A stretch of 64,000 nucleotides of DNA from Enoplosus armatus (lineage: Eukaryota; Chordata; Actinopteri; Centrarchiformes; Enoplosidae). Made by a program: the position numbers and the translations under genes. The stretch spans positions 17,405,501-17,469,500 of the forward strand of contig NC_092183.1 of assembly GCF_043641665.1 (NCBI RefSeq), read 5' to 3'. Under the pieces are notes generated by a model. It was not told where the DNA came from. It made no database searches and saw nothing but the letters and a program-made list of their open reading frames with translations. Positions 1 through 31,756 of this stretch are shown here, one piece after another; position 1 is the stretch's first letter, and each line of letters opens with the position of its first letter.

Positions 1-286
1 GGCCAGCGACTCCACAGGTTAGACTGTGTAGACGTCTATGAGAAAATTACCCTATTTCTCACTTGATTTATTACCTCAGTAAACATTTTCCTAATGAGTT
101 TATGGTCTCAATCACTAGTTACCTTGAGATTGACAAGTGGTTTAGATCTGCCATTTTAGTTTGAAAGATAAGTGAATTTCCTGCAATAGTTATAGCACAT
201 CTAAAATGACTCAAGATACAAGGTTGCAATCCCCAACATCAAGGACACAATTAAAAATCTTTTTTTTCATGAATCTATCCTCACAG
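1..286 (+). other. Intron of the C9orf78 homolog (partial)
   Basis: This AT-rich stretch ends in a pyrimidine-rich tract and a CAG acceptor at 284-286, directly before the first visible coding exon. I see no coding match to upstream C9orf78 exons in it, so the remaining 5' exons lie outside the window. Confidence 0.7.
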
Positions 287-1252
287 GATGAAATATATTG
301 AGACAGAGCTGAAAAAGAAGAAGGGGTTGGTAGAAGCAGAGGAACAGAAAGTTAAGGTGAAGAATGCAGAGGACCACCTGTATGAGCTGCCTGAGAGCAT
401 CCGAGTCAATTCCGCCAAGAAGACAGAGGAGATGTTGTCCAATCAGATGCTGAGTGGGATCCCTGAAGTCGATCTTGGCATTGAGTACGTATAGAAGATT
501 CTCAATTTTGTCTTTACACATTCTGCATTGAGACAAGACTAGCTGACAGAAAGGATGCATCTCTGTTACTGATAGCCTGTTTCTGTAATTTCTTTTCCAG
601 TGCGAAGATAAAGAATATCATCTTCACAGAGGAGGCTAAAGCCAAGCTTCTGGCAGAACAGAGGAACAAGAAAAAAGACCACGGGACATCATTTGTACCC
701 ACCAACATCGCTGTCAACTACGTCCAACACAACCGCTGTGAGTTTTGTCAATCTGTAAACACTGGAGTTGAAAAAGGCACCAGAAGGTAATGAGAGGTGG
801 TTAAAGGTTAAATATGTAATTGTCTTTTCTCAGTCTATCATGAGGATGTGAATGCACCACAGAGGCACCACAGACACAGAGAAGAGCCCAAAGCAAGGCC
901 GCTGCGTGTGGGAGACACTGAAAAACCAGGTCCAGAAGGTAAGAGACAATACACAGCCACATACTGTTCCCTATAGTGAAACTGTTCAGTACCTCTAGAC
1001 TGCAGAATACTGTTGGAATCAGTTTAAGCACACTGCAACAGAAGGGCATATACACTTGTTTCTCTAAACTCTCTGGCACTAGTGACTTTATTTGGAACAT
1101 GGTTTATACAGATGAAACCTATGATCTCATTTATACATTCTTGTTACTCCACAGCATCATCACCACCCAACTACCGCAAACGGCCAAACAATGAAAAGGC
1201 CACGGATGACTACCATTATGAGAAGTTCAAGAAGATGAACCGACGGTATTGA
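287..1252 (+). CDS. c9orf78: C9orf78/TLS1 homolog, C-terminal part (gene runs in from the left)
   Basis: This is the C-terminal 178 or so residues of the splicing factor known in human as C9orf78 (289 residues) and in fission yeast as Tls1, a nuclear spliceosome-associated protein that binds the BRR2 helicase. Exons: 287-484, 601-737, 834-938 and 1155-1252 (stop TGA 1250-1252), all joined by GT-AG introns of about 95-215 bp with compatible phases. The product starts inside MKYIETELKKK and continues through NAEDHLYELPE, MLSNQMLSGIPEVDLGI, FVPTNIAVNYVQHN and the family ending DDYHYEKFKKMNRRY. The ATG at 288 is an internal methionine, because the exon is preceded by a splice acceptor and the family has over 100 residues upstream. 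The protein is highly charged and low in hydrophobic residues, as in the family. The gene converges on MED22. The identity is certain enough; only the 5' part is missing. Confidence 0.95.
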
Positions 1253-1680
1253 GGAGCTGGATGTTTGTTTTTTTCCTTTCTTTCAAAGTCTTTTGAAGCC
1301 TCCAGATGAGTCATGAAGATAATTGGCAGACTGGTTTTCTCAAACGACTATTAATCAGAGGACTCCCAAGATAGTGTTGTACTTTGTAAAGATTGTAAAT
1401 AGCTCCCTGGTTTTTTTTTTTTTTTGCTTTGTAATGTTAAAGGAGAATTTCATGTCATTGAAGAAACCATGTGGCTCATGAATGTCTGATAACCAAGGAA
1501 TTAGCCAAGTAAGACCAGAGTCTGTTAAGGAATACAGGAATAACATAAGAAATGTTGAATTGGGTGATATTCCTGCTCTGGATTGTGAGGGATTTGCGTT
1601 TTAGTCCACTGTTTAATCTTGACTTTAAGTTGTAGTATTGTGTTTTTAAGGCTCAATTAAAAACATAAAACCACAAGATT
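1253..1680 (+). other. 3' UTR of the C9orf78 homolog
   Basis: This is the sequence after the stop codon. A variant poly(A) signal ATTAAA sits at 1656-1661 and is the best candidate for the transcript end. A run of about 20 A begins near 1719, beyond that signal. Confidence 0.55.
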
Positions 1681-1739
1681 TAAGTTGTTCTTTAATGCGA
1701 CCAGTGCTTGAAGGAGTAAAAAAAAAAAAAAAAAAAAGC

Positions 1740-2288
1740 TGAAACACAACATTACAAAAACAAACTTACTAGATAAACATTAAGAACTAACACTCGCACA
1801 TATTCAATACTGTAGCCAAGTCCAACATAAGAATATAAAAAAACCCTAACTGTAAAAATGTGTAGTGGTATTTCAATGCTGCAAAGGTACACCAAAAATT
1901 CATAAAGTTGTCTGCATTTTTTACTTTCCTTCAGTATTGTATATACAATATATAAGCAAGTGTTTGCAAATGCTTTAATTCATTTTGAAAAAGTAATTTA
2001 AACTGAGGGGAATGTTGCGTGTGATCCGTTTTACAGTCATTCCTCATTCTTATGATTATTAAGAGTTTTTCCAGGTGTTTCTTGACTCATACAGTTTCTT
2101 TATTTTACTCTTCCTGTAATACCTGTTTATGCAAAAGAAATCCTCGATGCCGCAGTTTTTGTCCATAACACATGACAGTGGCAGACCTAATCAGACACTA
2201 GTTCACAATGTGCAATGGAAACTAAATGTGCCAAACCACTTCAGTACAAACTGAGCACAAGTGTTCCAATAAGTGTCCACTTTTCTCC
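1740..2288 (-). other. 3' UTR of the MED22 long isoform
   Basis: No coding sequence is visible between the MED22 long-isoform stop and the C9orf78 3' end. On the minus strand AATAAA occurs at 2104-2099, about 185 bases past the stop, and is a plausible poly(A) signal. The two genes are tail to tail and their transcripts may end within about 400 bp of each other. Confidence 0.45.
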
Positions 2289-5200
2289 TCATGGTTTCTC
2301 TATTGAGGACGTCCCGTGCCCGTTGAGGTGGTGTTGAGGGTTTGTCTCCTGTGAAGGAGGTCCCTCCACGTCCTCTCGTTCGCCCTGGGTAGAGCTGCAG
2401 CTGCTGCCCGGGGAGGCCCAGCTGTCTCGTCGGCGGTAGGCCTCACACAGTGGCAGATCAGTGCTGTCCCACTGACTGTAGCTTTGCGCAGCGGAAACCA
2501 GTAGGAGGCAAAGAATCAGCGCAGCACAGAAAGAGAGGAGCAGACGAGAGCGGCAGGTCAGAATAAGCACATTCATACACAGAGGAGCACATAAGGGCAC
2601 ACATACGATAGAAGCATGGAGGTTATGCAGAAGCACTGGAAACCGGATCAACGCATGACACAGCTGATTATTAACTAGATACTATAGTCAGAGGTGCGGC
2701 TTAATAACTGTTGATTTGAAGCTGCGATTAATTGCTGATGGAGGAGAAAGCAGAGCGAGTGCAGCAAGGAAGGAAGGCCCACACCCAGCATGCTCCAAGC
2801 AGGACTGAGAGACACTTCTTAATACTTTCTCACAGAAAACAAGACAAACTACTACAGTGTTTTGTCTCTACTTTATTTCTGAATCACTCTGGGTCTATTG
2901 GGACAGCTGGAACAAACTGGTACACATGTACAGCCACACCATGGGTCCGCTTGCATGGTTACAGCTTGAGTCAGTTGTGGTCTTAAGGACGGAATCAATT
3001 AAAAATAACCTAACTGCTTTTACAGAAAACTCTCTACTCTTAGTAGCTTCAGATTTGACCTGAATAAATAACAACAAACAGTCGTGTCTAATTTTACAGT
3101 CTATATCAAACATTCATCCTTAAAATCTACCATACAGGTCATCACCGTTACATTTAGGACTTTATATATATTACACATAAATAATGTTGAATGAACGATA
3201 CATCTATAAAATCTATATACTGATTTAGTTCTTTCGATGTGTAATTCTTCTAAAGAGAGTTCACTTTCCCCGCAAAGCTTTGTGTTGCAGAAGCCTTTTC
3301 ACAACAATCTAACAATTCATCCATGGATCAAATAGCAAAAGCTTTAAATTCATGGATTTTCTGGTCATTACTTCGATTTAAAATATTTTAGTCGTAAATT
3401 AACTAGGAGCAAAGGCCTCATTACTTAAAATCCACAAAACCATGCATCTCTCCCATGTGCCTGACAAAATTTCTTAATACCTCTCTCAAGACTATTGGAC
3501 GCTGCAGACCAGGAAACTGAAACTCTGATCACCATTTAGAAATAAAATCAGCGGTAGATCAATGCCAATGCTTTCTCTCTTGAATTATGAAATGTATCCT
3601 TGTCACCAGAAAAGCCTTCTGGATTTCAAACTGCATCGAATGCCCAAAAAATACATGTTGAACTGTCGTAGCTGGATCAATTTACGCTGCTGATATTCAC
3701 TTCACGTGTACTCCTTTAATGCTGAAGTTCGCTCTAGTTTGACCGGTTAAGAAACACGTCAAAGAGCAGAATAGACGTAAAGGCACTTACTAATCAATAA
3801 CAATGTAAAGTCACTCAGTGAGATGAGCTCCATCGCAACGACCCTCAGCAATGATTTGTGTTGATGAATGGTGCTGTTTGGAAGTGACGATGAGATAAGT
3901 TCAACCCAAAAGGTGTCATGTTTAGATGTTGGCAAGACTAAACCCTTCCTTGGGCTCAGCAGTGAATGGTAAAGGTGAGACAGTACATGGTGCTAGGCAT
4001 GGGGCAACAGAGGGGCGATGGGATGGGGGCAAGTATGAGCCTACTTGTACCTGGAGGAGTAATATTCTTCCTCTAACTCATACAGGTCGATGGCGATCTC
4101 ATCACGGAGTGAGGTAAGCTTCTTGTCACACTCGTCCTGCAGCGAGCGGAGCTGCTGGTTCTGGAGGCTGATGGCGTCGTTCACGGAGGGAAAGTCATTC
4201 AGAATCAGGAACTGCTTCAGATCGGACACCAGCTTCATCAAAGACTCACCAGCTCGTACCTGATACAACATCACAGGAGAGGGGAAATTATAGGGGCTAG
4301 AAATGAATTATGATGATTTTCCTGGTCCTGCTTCTGGACTGACGGCATTTTCAAAGTATCTGCGACTCAAATTAATCCTAAAAGTCTGGAAACAGTGTCA
4401 GTCACAGGGTTGTGATGCATTTCACTTTATCTTTAACCTCTCAAACCCCAGAGTCCTACCAGTTGGTCAGCAAGTACAAATGAATGCTGTGCTGCCATAT
4501 TTAACTCAAACCAAGATAACTTGATTTTAATCTAGTGGAAATCCCAAACTTTAGAAAGATACCAAACATATCAGGCAAGTCTGGGGAAATTTGTAGAAAG
4601 TATGCACACCTACAACATTTCCATTTAAAGGAACGGTACAACCATAAAGCAGGGTTTATAAACATGATATATGAAGAGCTGGAACAAGTCCGTACACAAG
4701 TTCCACATGATACCATGATACTGACAGTGCAGCTACAGCTCCAAGTATAATGATGTTGATCACATTCATTCAGAAACCAGCATACCCCCAAAGAGGGCTG
4801 CAGTGAAATGTTGTCTGTGAGGGATCTTGTGTGCTTGCTTCTGAATGTACTTACTTCGGAAAGTAGCAAGACAGCAGAATTAGTGAATGCCTACACTTTT
4901 AATTCACTTAAAGTAACATGAAAATGTAAGCTGCTTTGGGAGCAGATGTACCAGGCTCTTCCTGTGCTGCTCTCTCATCTTTCCCTCTCCCTACAAGATA
5001 CAATACAGGGTGCCTAAATATGTAGCAGGAAAAAGTAAAAACAGCAGACAATGTTGTATATTCTGGACAACTGTACTCATACTCACAATGTTGGCTGCTC
5101 TGACATGCATCTCATAATGGTCCTGCTCTGCTTGGGTTGCTCGGGCAACCTGTGTCTCATCCTCTATCTGGAGAGAGAAAACCGTGTGAGAATAATACAT

Positions 5201-5476
5201 ATATGTACTCATGAAAGTGAGTGACAAGAAATGAGGGTGATGATAACAGTAAGAAGCACATGTTGTAATATTTCATGACTTTCCACTAGAAGTAATGCAA
5301 CAAATCGAACGTAGCAGAGAAGGAGAGAGTCCACTGTCTCTATGTAACGTTACCTTTGCTGTTTTGATAATTTCTGTGAAGTTGTCCAGGACGGACCTGA
5401 TGTCATCTTTCAGTCTCTTGTTGTAGTTCTGTAGCAGAGTCTCTTTGCTTTGAGGGAGCACTCTCTGAGTAGCCAT
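2289..5476 (-). CDS. med22: Mediator subunit 22 (head module), two C-terminal forms
   Basis: MED22 (SURF5) is a head-module subunit of the nuclear Mediator complex that pairs with MED11 through an N-terminal helical bundle and links activators to RNA polymerase II. Minus-strand exons: 5476-5354 (ATG 5476, start [16 protein letters not shown]), 5167-5087 ([12 protein letters not shown]), 4259-4051 ([14 protein letters not shown] to [10 protein letters not shown]) and 2475-2289. The length agrees with the human forms. If exon 3 is not spliced, its reading frame runs on to a stop at 4041 and gives 140 residues ending YYSSRYK, exactly the human short form. Splicing at the GT at 4050 to an acceptor CAG at 2476 gives about 199 residues, with the shared motif DLPLCEAY and the end GTSSIEKP (human long form 200). 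An acceptor six bases upstream (exon starting 2481) would add two residues. All phases agree. Confidence 0.95.
4041..4050 (-). other. med22: MED22 overlapping 5' splice site and short-isoform stop
   Basis: On the minus strand the sequence reads AG|GTACAAGTAG. The GT (4050-4049) is the donor used for the long form, and the TAG at 4043-4041 ends the short form. One choice, to splice or not, therefore decides between the RYK* ending and the DLPLCEAY tail. A minus-strand AATAAA at 2877-2872 inside the intron could end the short transcript. Confidence 0.8.
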
Positions 5477-6159
5477 CGCGCTCAGGAAAAGGCAACACAG
5501 CGTACGTTACCTGTTCACGTTAAGTTAACACACAGAAATCCATTCAGCGGACGAGGTTTATAATAATAAAAAAAACAATGAAGGCAAAACGAACGAGCAA
5601 CTAGCTAGCATGAAAAGGCGCGTGCTTTCATTACACAAACGGATGAGGAAAACACGTGTACCATAAGTGGTTTTCATATCTGTACTACTGCATACATATA
5701 TATTATTACAGGTTCTGTAATGGTTATCACTTATTTCTTACCGCATACTTTGTTAACAACGTCGTTATTGTAAAACCGATAACCACTGCCTTTGCTCCTT
5801 CTTCTTCTTCTTGACATTTCATGGCAGCTATTATCCGGTTTGTCGGTGTGTTAGCGCCCTCTCGCGGTTCACCACTGAGCTCACACCACAAAACACCTTA
5901 GATACAGTATACACGTGTGTATCATCCACGGCAACACACTTTAAAAATCCTTTTCAGATCAGATTTAGTTACATTTATTCATTTAATTATAGCATGAATC
6001 AATGCATTAACCACTGAAAAAAGTATGAAAACTATTATTAGCAACAATGTATTCCAAGTATGAATCAAGTTCTCATAATGCAGCAAAGTGCTCCGTTAGT
6101 GTGTTTTATATTACAATATTAGATTATTATTGTTGATTGCATTTACACATAAGCAGCAT
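5477..6159. promoter_or_regulatory. MED22 promoter side and spacer to AAK1
   Basis: MED22 starts at 5476 and is read leftwards, so its promoter lies here, probably within 5500-5830. No clear TATA box is seen. A short CTT repeat lies at about 5797-5812. No gene was found in the rest of the spacer. Confidence 0.35.
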
Positions 6160-8328
6160 TTTATTGTTGTAGTTGGTCAAGGTGAAGCTATTAACAACTT
6201 AAACATGTTTTGTATGTAAAATCTAAATGTGCAAAGCATAGTAGTTAATAATAGCTTTCAGATAAATGTAGTGGAGTAAAAAGTACAATGTTTCACACTG
6301 AGAAGTAGTGGAATAGTTTGTGTAAATGTTCCTCAAACAGTACTAAAGTACAGTACTTGAGTATGTGTGTACTTAGTTACATCCACAACAATGTTTCAGT
6401 GATGATAGTGATAATGAAGCGCAAAAACTGTGCAAAATTTGATTTACATTCATTTAATAGTTTTTTTTAATGACTTACAACATAGTTTTTAAAGGCAGGC
6501 TGTGCAGCATAACAAGTATTTCGAGTGCTTTTTTTTGTCCAACATCCTCAGCTGTCGAATCCTCCAAAGAATTCCTCCACAACACTGGTCGAAATACATT
6601 TTACAGCTGTGTTACAATCAAAACACATTCTTAGAGAACCCTGACTCTGTGTCAGTGACTATGTGCAACCTTCATGTTTACAAGTCAGGTGAGAAAAGTG
6701 AGCATTTATAAAAAAGATTGTACACTTCAAAACGAAAAGAAAACTGAGGATTTTACATTGCAACAGAGGAGTACATATAAACTTTGGGTTGAAACAGATT
6801 AGATCCCCTTTCTTAAAAGTGCCATGGTGGGAACCAAAACGCGTTCCATGATTTTACAAAGCACAAAGACAATAAAATATTCCCAAATGGCAATGGAAAT
6901 AAATTCAAAAAGAATGTCACCAACCAATCACCATTCAAGATCTCACTTACAACATACAACTATTACAATCCCTGACTGGAACTGCGAAGCGTAAGTGCTG
7001 TAGATATTTGTGTGTCTGCAGGAAAGCATTTTTTAAAGTTAAAGTTTAAAGTTTTCACTTCAGTTGTTCGTAAGTGTGAGTCACAGTTAGTACACATTTG
7101 GAGTTTATAGAGATGTCTACGATAGAGATGCATTACAGAGTTGGATGAACATCTTGGTGTATTAGCATACTGCAGACAGCAAAAGGAAGTATTTGGTGGT
7201 GAATGCCAGTGCAATAAAATGATGTGAATGCAGCAGTTCAAGTGATTTATGTTTTTGATGGGGTCCTGTAGGAGGAAAGTACTGTAAGAATGTAAGGCTT
7301 CGGAGATATCGTCGTATAGTATGGAGTAACAGAAAAGTGAATCTTCAACATTTATATAACATAGGAACTATGATAATGTATTTTCTAACATTTATATATG
7401 GTTCGTACGTTGCATGGAATTAACACCGATATTCCACTTTCATCAGACAGGACGGTGACCACAAACATAATACACATAACAAAAATGCAAACATTTTGGA
7501 ACCAAACAAAAAACAAAAGTTACATTTCATATCAACAAATGTTATCCATGACATGTCTATGCATCGTTATCCAGCACCTGCTTCATAACAAACTGTCAAG
7601 CATAAAGACCCAAAGGCCCAAAACGGTTGACTTTGATGGCATAATTGTAAGGCTGCTTAAAAATTTCAGATACAGATAAATTCCTCTGAAACGTCTTGTC
7701 ACAAAAATCTCACAATAGTGTTGAGAGACTGCAGATGTGTTTCACTCACTCATTGTGCTATACAGTGTCTTTTCCTCCCTCTTCCAAGCTTCTGTGAAGT
7801 TATGATCTTGGGACTCGAGCTGAATCTGTCCTTTCTGAGAACTAATACAATGGAGGAATGAGGCGTCATCCGATCATAGTTTCACAGTAAAGCTCAAACA
7901 TACAGGAAATGAAACTGCCAAAGCTGCAGACAATCTACGAACTCCCTCACTGTGTGGTATTGTAGCGCTGACACAAAATGTAACTGAGGTAGGCAAGAAA
8001 ACAATCAAATGCTTGACCACCATATTGTCTTTGTGTAGTAGATGTACGTACCAAAAGGGTTAAGGACAATTCAAAAGGTAAAAGGATGTGCCAAGAAAAA
8101 TAAAAAGCGACTTGGAGTCTGAGAATGATGTCAGTTTTCTTACTCTAACGAAGCATTCAAGTGTGAAGATGATCTTGCACTATCAGAACTAATCGGAGCC
8201 AGTTAAGGATGAGATCCATGCAGGCCTGCAGTCCAGCTGCAGCGCTGGTGACAGCATGCAGTACGCCTGTTATAGTTTGCATAATTCAGTGGCGCTGATA
8301 CCCACTGCCCTGACCTCTGAGTGTGCGT
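6160..8328 (-). other. Probable 3' UTR of the long AAK1 isoform
   Basis: No coding exon is recognised between the long-isoform stop at 8329 and the MED22 upstream region. Minus-strand AATAAA occurs at 6165-6160 and could end a 3' UTR of about 2.2 kb, which would include the interspersed repeat at 6220-6385. The true end is not determinable from sequence alone. Confidence 0.35.
6220..6385. repeat. Interspersed repeat with 'tactaaagtacagtacttgag' style core
   Basis: The stretch contains AAATGTAGTGGAGTAAAAAG, then AGTACTAAAGTACAGTACTT and TACTTAGTTACATCCAC. I recognise this wording from a short element that is very common in fish introns and UTRs, where it reads GTAGTGGAGTA ... AAGTACAGTACTTGAGTA ... 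ACTTAGTTAC. The boundaries are approximate. Confidence 0.5.
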
Positions 8329-28112
<19,784 letters not shown>

Positions 28113-28860
28113 TTCCCCCCCGAGGTTATCCAAAGCACGGCCAAGTCCAAAATGTGTTAGTATCGTATCAACAATTATGATTGGATGTAACCAGTCTCCG
28201 TTCGTTGAGGTGTCGCTTTAGCAGTTTTTCAATAATTGAATGAATGCAGCCAGCTATCTTCAAGCTAAATGCTAGCTAACTAGCTGGACCTCAAAATATT
28301 CCAATATTCCAAACACCGCTGTCCGACGCTCCTTTTCTAAGTCATACTTTGAACAGCAGGCGGGGTCAAATATTGTTATGAAAAGAATAAGACACAACGT
28401 TCATGCGGAAGTCGCCGCTTTCCACTGTGAACCGAGAGCAGCACTGGCTGGCTAAATTAGCCAGGCTGTGAGCCCAAAAAAACACACTTGTTAGCCGTTA
28501 GCTCACCTAGCCAGCTAGCTAAGCAGCTAGGTACGGTGACAGCTGTCAGTTGATAGACTGGCAGCCAGGTATGTCCTTAGTGTCCAATGCAGCTTATTAC
28601 ACATCTCCACCGATATCTTCCACCCGAAATGTTAATTAGTTCACCTGCTGCTTTACTCGTCTATATCGTAGTAAAAATGACAGACCTCCACTGCTTTCGT
28701 GCGTCCAGCCAGCTGTAAGAAGGCTGGTCAAATAACTTACTGCCAGAGCTAACGTAGCTACAAACAGAGTAGATGCTAGTGGGAAGAGTCCTCTCCAGCT
28801 CCTCTCTGCGGACTCCGTCCTGCTGGACTTCTCTTGATGCGATTGGTCAAATGAACAACG
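28113..28860 (-). promoter_or_regulatory. AAK1 5' UTR and promoter region
   Basis: The region upstream of the AAK1 ATG is richer in GC and CpG than its surroundings up to about 28850. There is no evident TATA box, as is common for broadly expressed kinases. Several AGCTAGCT-type palindromes (28250-28285, 28500-28535) lie in it. The transcription start cannot be placed from sequence. Confidence 0.45.
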
Positions 28861-30849
28861 ACTTCCTGTCAGTCTACTCCAGTCCCTTGGCTCTGGTCCC
28901 CAATACAAAAACCAAACAAGTCCCCACCATAAACTATGTTCCCCACTCTTCAAAAGTAACAACTTGAACAGCTCAGTGCTGCACGGATTAACTGTAATTA
29001 TAGACACAGTAATTATAAGCATATTTTAGCAGTGCAATCATTTTGTTGGCTAAGAGTGTTAAGGTTTATGCATTGTGTAGCCTAGTGAGGTGCAAATTCT
29101 AATCTCCTATATCAAATGATATAGGAGATTAAATGATCAATTAAATGATATCAAATGATATAGGAGATTATATCATTTTATGTTATATTATTATCACTAA
29201 AAAGGCTTGGACTTGCAGGTCCTCATAATAGCCCTACTGATAAGAATGAGAAAAACTGCAATGGGATTCCAGCTGATTGTCTGTTGTGGAAAGTGATGAT
29301 TACAGTGTGTAGATGCTCATAATCAGCCTATTGGTTTTATAGCATCTCATCAGAGTCAAATATGACTTGAGAGTTGATAACAACCCATTGTGGGTAGTTG
29401 CAAGGCAAAATGTCTGTTGTTGTCTTTTCTTTTTCTTTGTGCTTTCTTGTTTTCTGTCCTGAGATTCACTGACATTATTAAAATTCAGTTTCTGTCATCT
29501 TGTAGTTAAAGTACTGAATTATGAGGTTCCTTCTGTTCTTCTATCTTACTGTTATTACTGTTGCTTTTTGTTTTCTTTCTCTTCATTTCCTTTGTTAAGT
29601 ATTGCTGCCACGGATCAGTATCACATTATAACATGAAAGGTTTATTGAGTCAAACTTTGTAAAGTTGGTGGGAAGTGAAAGAAAAACAGGGCCTGCTGAA
29701 GCCACATTTATTTAGCGATGAAACAGGGACCCCTGCAGGAGAAGCTCTCACACTGTCAATAGACCAATTTTAAAGCGTTCTCAGAAATTGTGTAATGTTT
29801 CATCTTATAAATTAAACATAACTATTTTTAAAAATTTTGACTATTGATGCAACAAAAAATTTAAAACAGGTATACTTTGCATATTTTCCCCTATTTTATA
29901 TAGTAAATGTTTCTATTTTATATTTCTGTTTTTTTTTGCAGAACTTGCTCACTGCACATCCACATAGTCTGTTAAAGTGATATTCTGAATTTGTTTGCTA
30001 CATTTTTATTAAAAACATACTGGGAGACCAACAGAGTCAGTGTTGAAGCAGGTCAGCAAAAGAATGGAAAAACTTACAGTTGCACATTTCAGTGGGGTTG
30101 CACACAACGTTTATTTAACTTTCCTACTTCAAATTAAGTCAGTCTTAATATTCATGCAACAGACAGGCTTGATTAGATTAGTCTAACCTGGCGATTTAAA
30201 CCAGGGTTATGCTCCGGGCCCCTGGTAGAGGCCTAAAAGTTGCTAACATCACATGAAAACAAATTGAAAGCGTGTTCAGCAACATGAGCTCGGGAGTGCA
30301 GTGTTCAAATGGTCATACAAGTCTATTACGAAGTAACAAGTTACGTTTACTCTTGTTGTAACAAAGTAGTACCATTACATTTTAGTTGTTTTAAGAATCA
30401 GTCATTTTACTTGTACATAAATAATTTTTATCTTTATTTATGTATTTTACTTGGCTACATTTCAAGTGCATCCGTTACAGAGTAAAAACAAAAGTCACAT
30501 GACAAATTCATGATAAACTGTGTGAAGATGGAACAAAAGAAAGATGTTAAATCAGCAGCTGCAGCAGAGAAGAAGCTGCTGGTGTAAACAGTACAAACAT
30601 TCCTTCACCATGTCATTCAACCCAATCCACGCTGAATGGAAGTTTTGTTGAGGCTGCTGCTCTACAAACTGAAAAGTCATGCTGGTCTTCGGCATTCAGA
30701 ACAACAGCCAGGTCAGCCCCATGTCAAGACACTCCCTTCGAGCATCTTCCCACTTCTTCGCTTCTTGGGACAAGAAGAAGCAGCGTGAAGCGTGCTTGGT
30801 CCAGCTAGGCAGGAAGCGTGAACAGAATCTCCAGAGGAAGGACAACTGG
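28861..30849. other. Intergenic region between AAK1 and the 31-kb locus
   Basis: AT-rich sequence without a recognised gene. It holds the inverted and direct repeat cluster at 29101-29170. Around 30330-30510 there is a stretch with AAGTTACGTTTACTC and TTACTTGTACATAAAT that may be a diverged copy of the fish repeat seen at 6220-6385. Confidence 0.5.
29101..29170. repeat. Perfect hairpin plus 23-bp direct repeat
   Basis: AATCTCCTATATCA at 29101-29114 is the exact inverse complement of 29117-29130, with only AA between. The 23 bases at 29109-29131 occur again exactly at 29148-29170, 39 bases further on. It looks like a small slippage or transposon-end structure. Confidence 0.9.
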
Positions 30850-31756
30850 TCACGCTGGTGTTGATTTTTTTGCTTCCAGCTGCATGAAGGTTTGCTGTTG
30901 TTTGTTTAACAGCAGGTGCGACTGTTGGTTTTCTGCAGACACCAGGGTGAGGCTCTTTAACAATCTGTTCAGAAGTAAGTTCACTTGTCTGCTCTCATCT
31001 TCCACAAGGGTGGAAGAGGAAAACGCTGCCATACGCTGTAAGTCTGCTGTCAGAACACCGGTCACACCACCAACAATCACCACCGAAATCCCAATCAAAA
31101 TAGCCTTCCAAGTGGATTGCAGCCCCTTCGTCGAGTTATTTTGATTCTGTCCTGAGCGTATTTCATCTTGAACTTCTGTTGCAATATCTGCTGGTTCCTC
31201 GCCAAAATCTTCACCTGCAAAACTAAGAACACAAAAAAAGGAAAAGGGATCAAAAGCACTATGTCAGGTAAGCACCACCACATTCCATCCACAATAAACA
31301 TGCACACACACACATATCTGCTATTACGCATACATCGTGATCCCTACCAATTTGTAATCTGACATCACACATATACACCATACACATACATGACAGTTAC
31401 ATGACGGTGGCTTTTCTTTCTCATCTATTTGTTCCTCCCCCAGACTTGCCCATCATTTCATATTTGGAGAGACCTTTCAGTTTGGCAAGTGCTGCCCTCA
31501 CATCCTCAAGAGGGAGGGGCAGGAGTAAAAGCAAAAAAATGATGGTAAAAGATAGTAATAATAAAATAAATAAAAATGAATGAATAAGAATAAATACACA
31601 AATAACTCAACAAAGCTGTGTGCCCTGTTGTGAGGGGGACTCCCTCCTCTGGGCCTGGGGGTCCTCTCACCCTCTGGCACACACTTAAACAGGCTATGTC
31701 CTACTGTTGGCAGGTCCTTTTTGAAGTGACCTCTGAGCTTGTTGGGCTGAGAGACA
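30850..31756 (-). CDS. Unrecognised single-pass membrane protein candidate (3' two exons)
   Basis: I do not recognise this gene. Two minus-strand exons fit together: 31756-31671 (acceptor TTCTTACAG, enters in phase 2, donor GAGG|GTGAGA) and 31214-30850 (acceptor TTTTGCAG, stop TGA 30852-30850). The joined reading frame of about 149 residues runs from SQPNKLRGHFKKDLP through an acidic segment (EDFGEEPADIATEVQDE), a possible N-glycosylation site (NNST), a hydrophobic segment of about 20 residues (AILIGISVVIVGGVTGVLTA) and a C-terminal amphipathic, Gln/Leu-rich part (NLLLNRLLKSL, NKQQQTFMQLE) that could form a coiled coil. Upstream exons were not found. It could be a lineage-specific gene, a tail-anchored-like adaptor, or a decayed gene. 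The frame is open and both splice sites are good, but there is no family support. Confidence 0.45.

Noticed and set aside
2476..2651. A stand-alone membrane protein using the whole open frame 2651-2289 on the minus strand
   Set aside because: Only the end (DLPLCEAY onward) matches MED22; the hydrophobic front part is the pyrimidine-rich intron and acceptor region read through.
28113..28133. An earlier in-frame start for AAK1 at 28133
   Set aside because: The codon there is TTG; the ATG at 28112 begins [10 protein letters not shown] exactly like the human protein.
31440..31502. An extra minus-strand exon reading DVRAALAKLKGLSKYEMM between the two exons of the unknown gene
   Set aside because: It would need a poor GAG acceptor and another GC donor, and its entry phase does not fit the strong GTGAGA donor at 31670, whereas the direct join does. 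It could still be an alternative exon.
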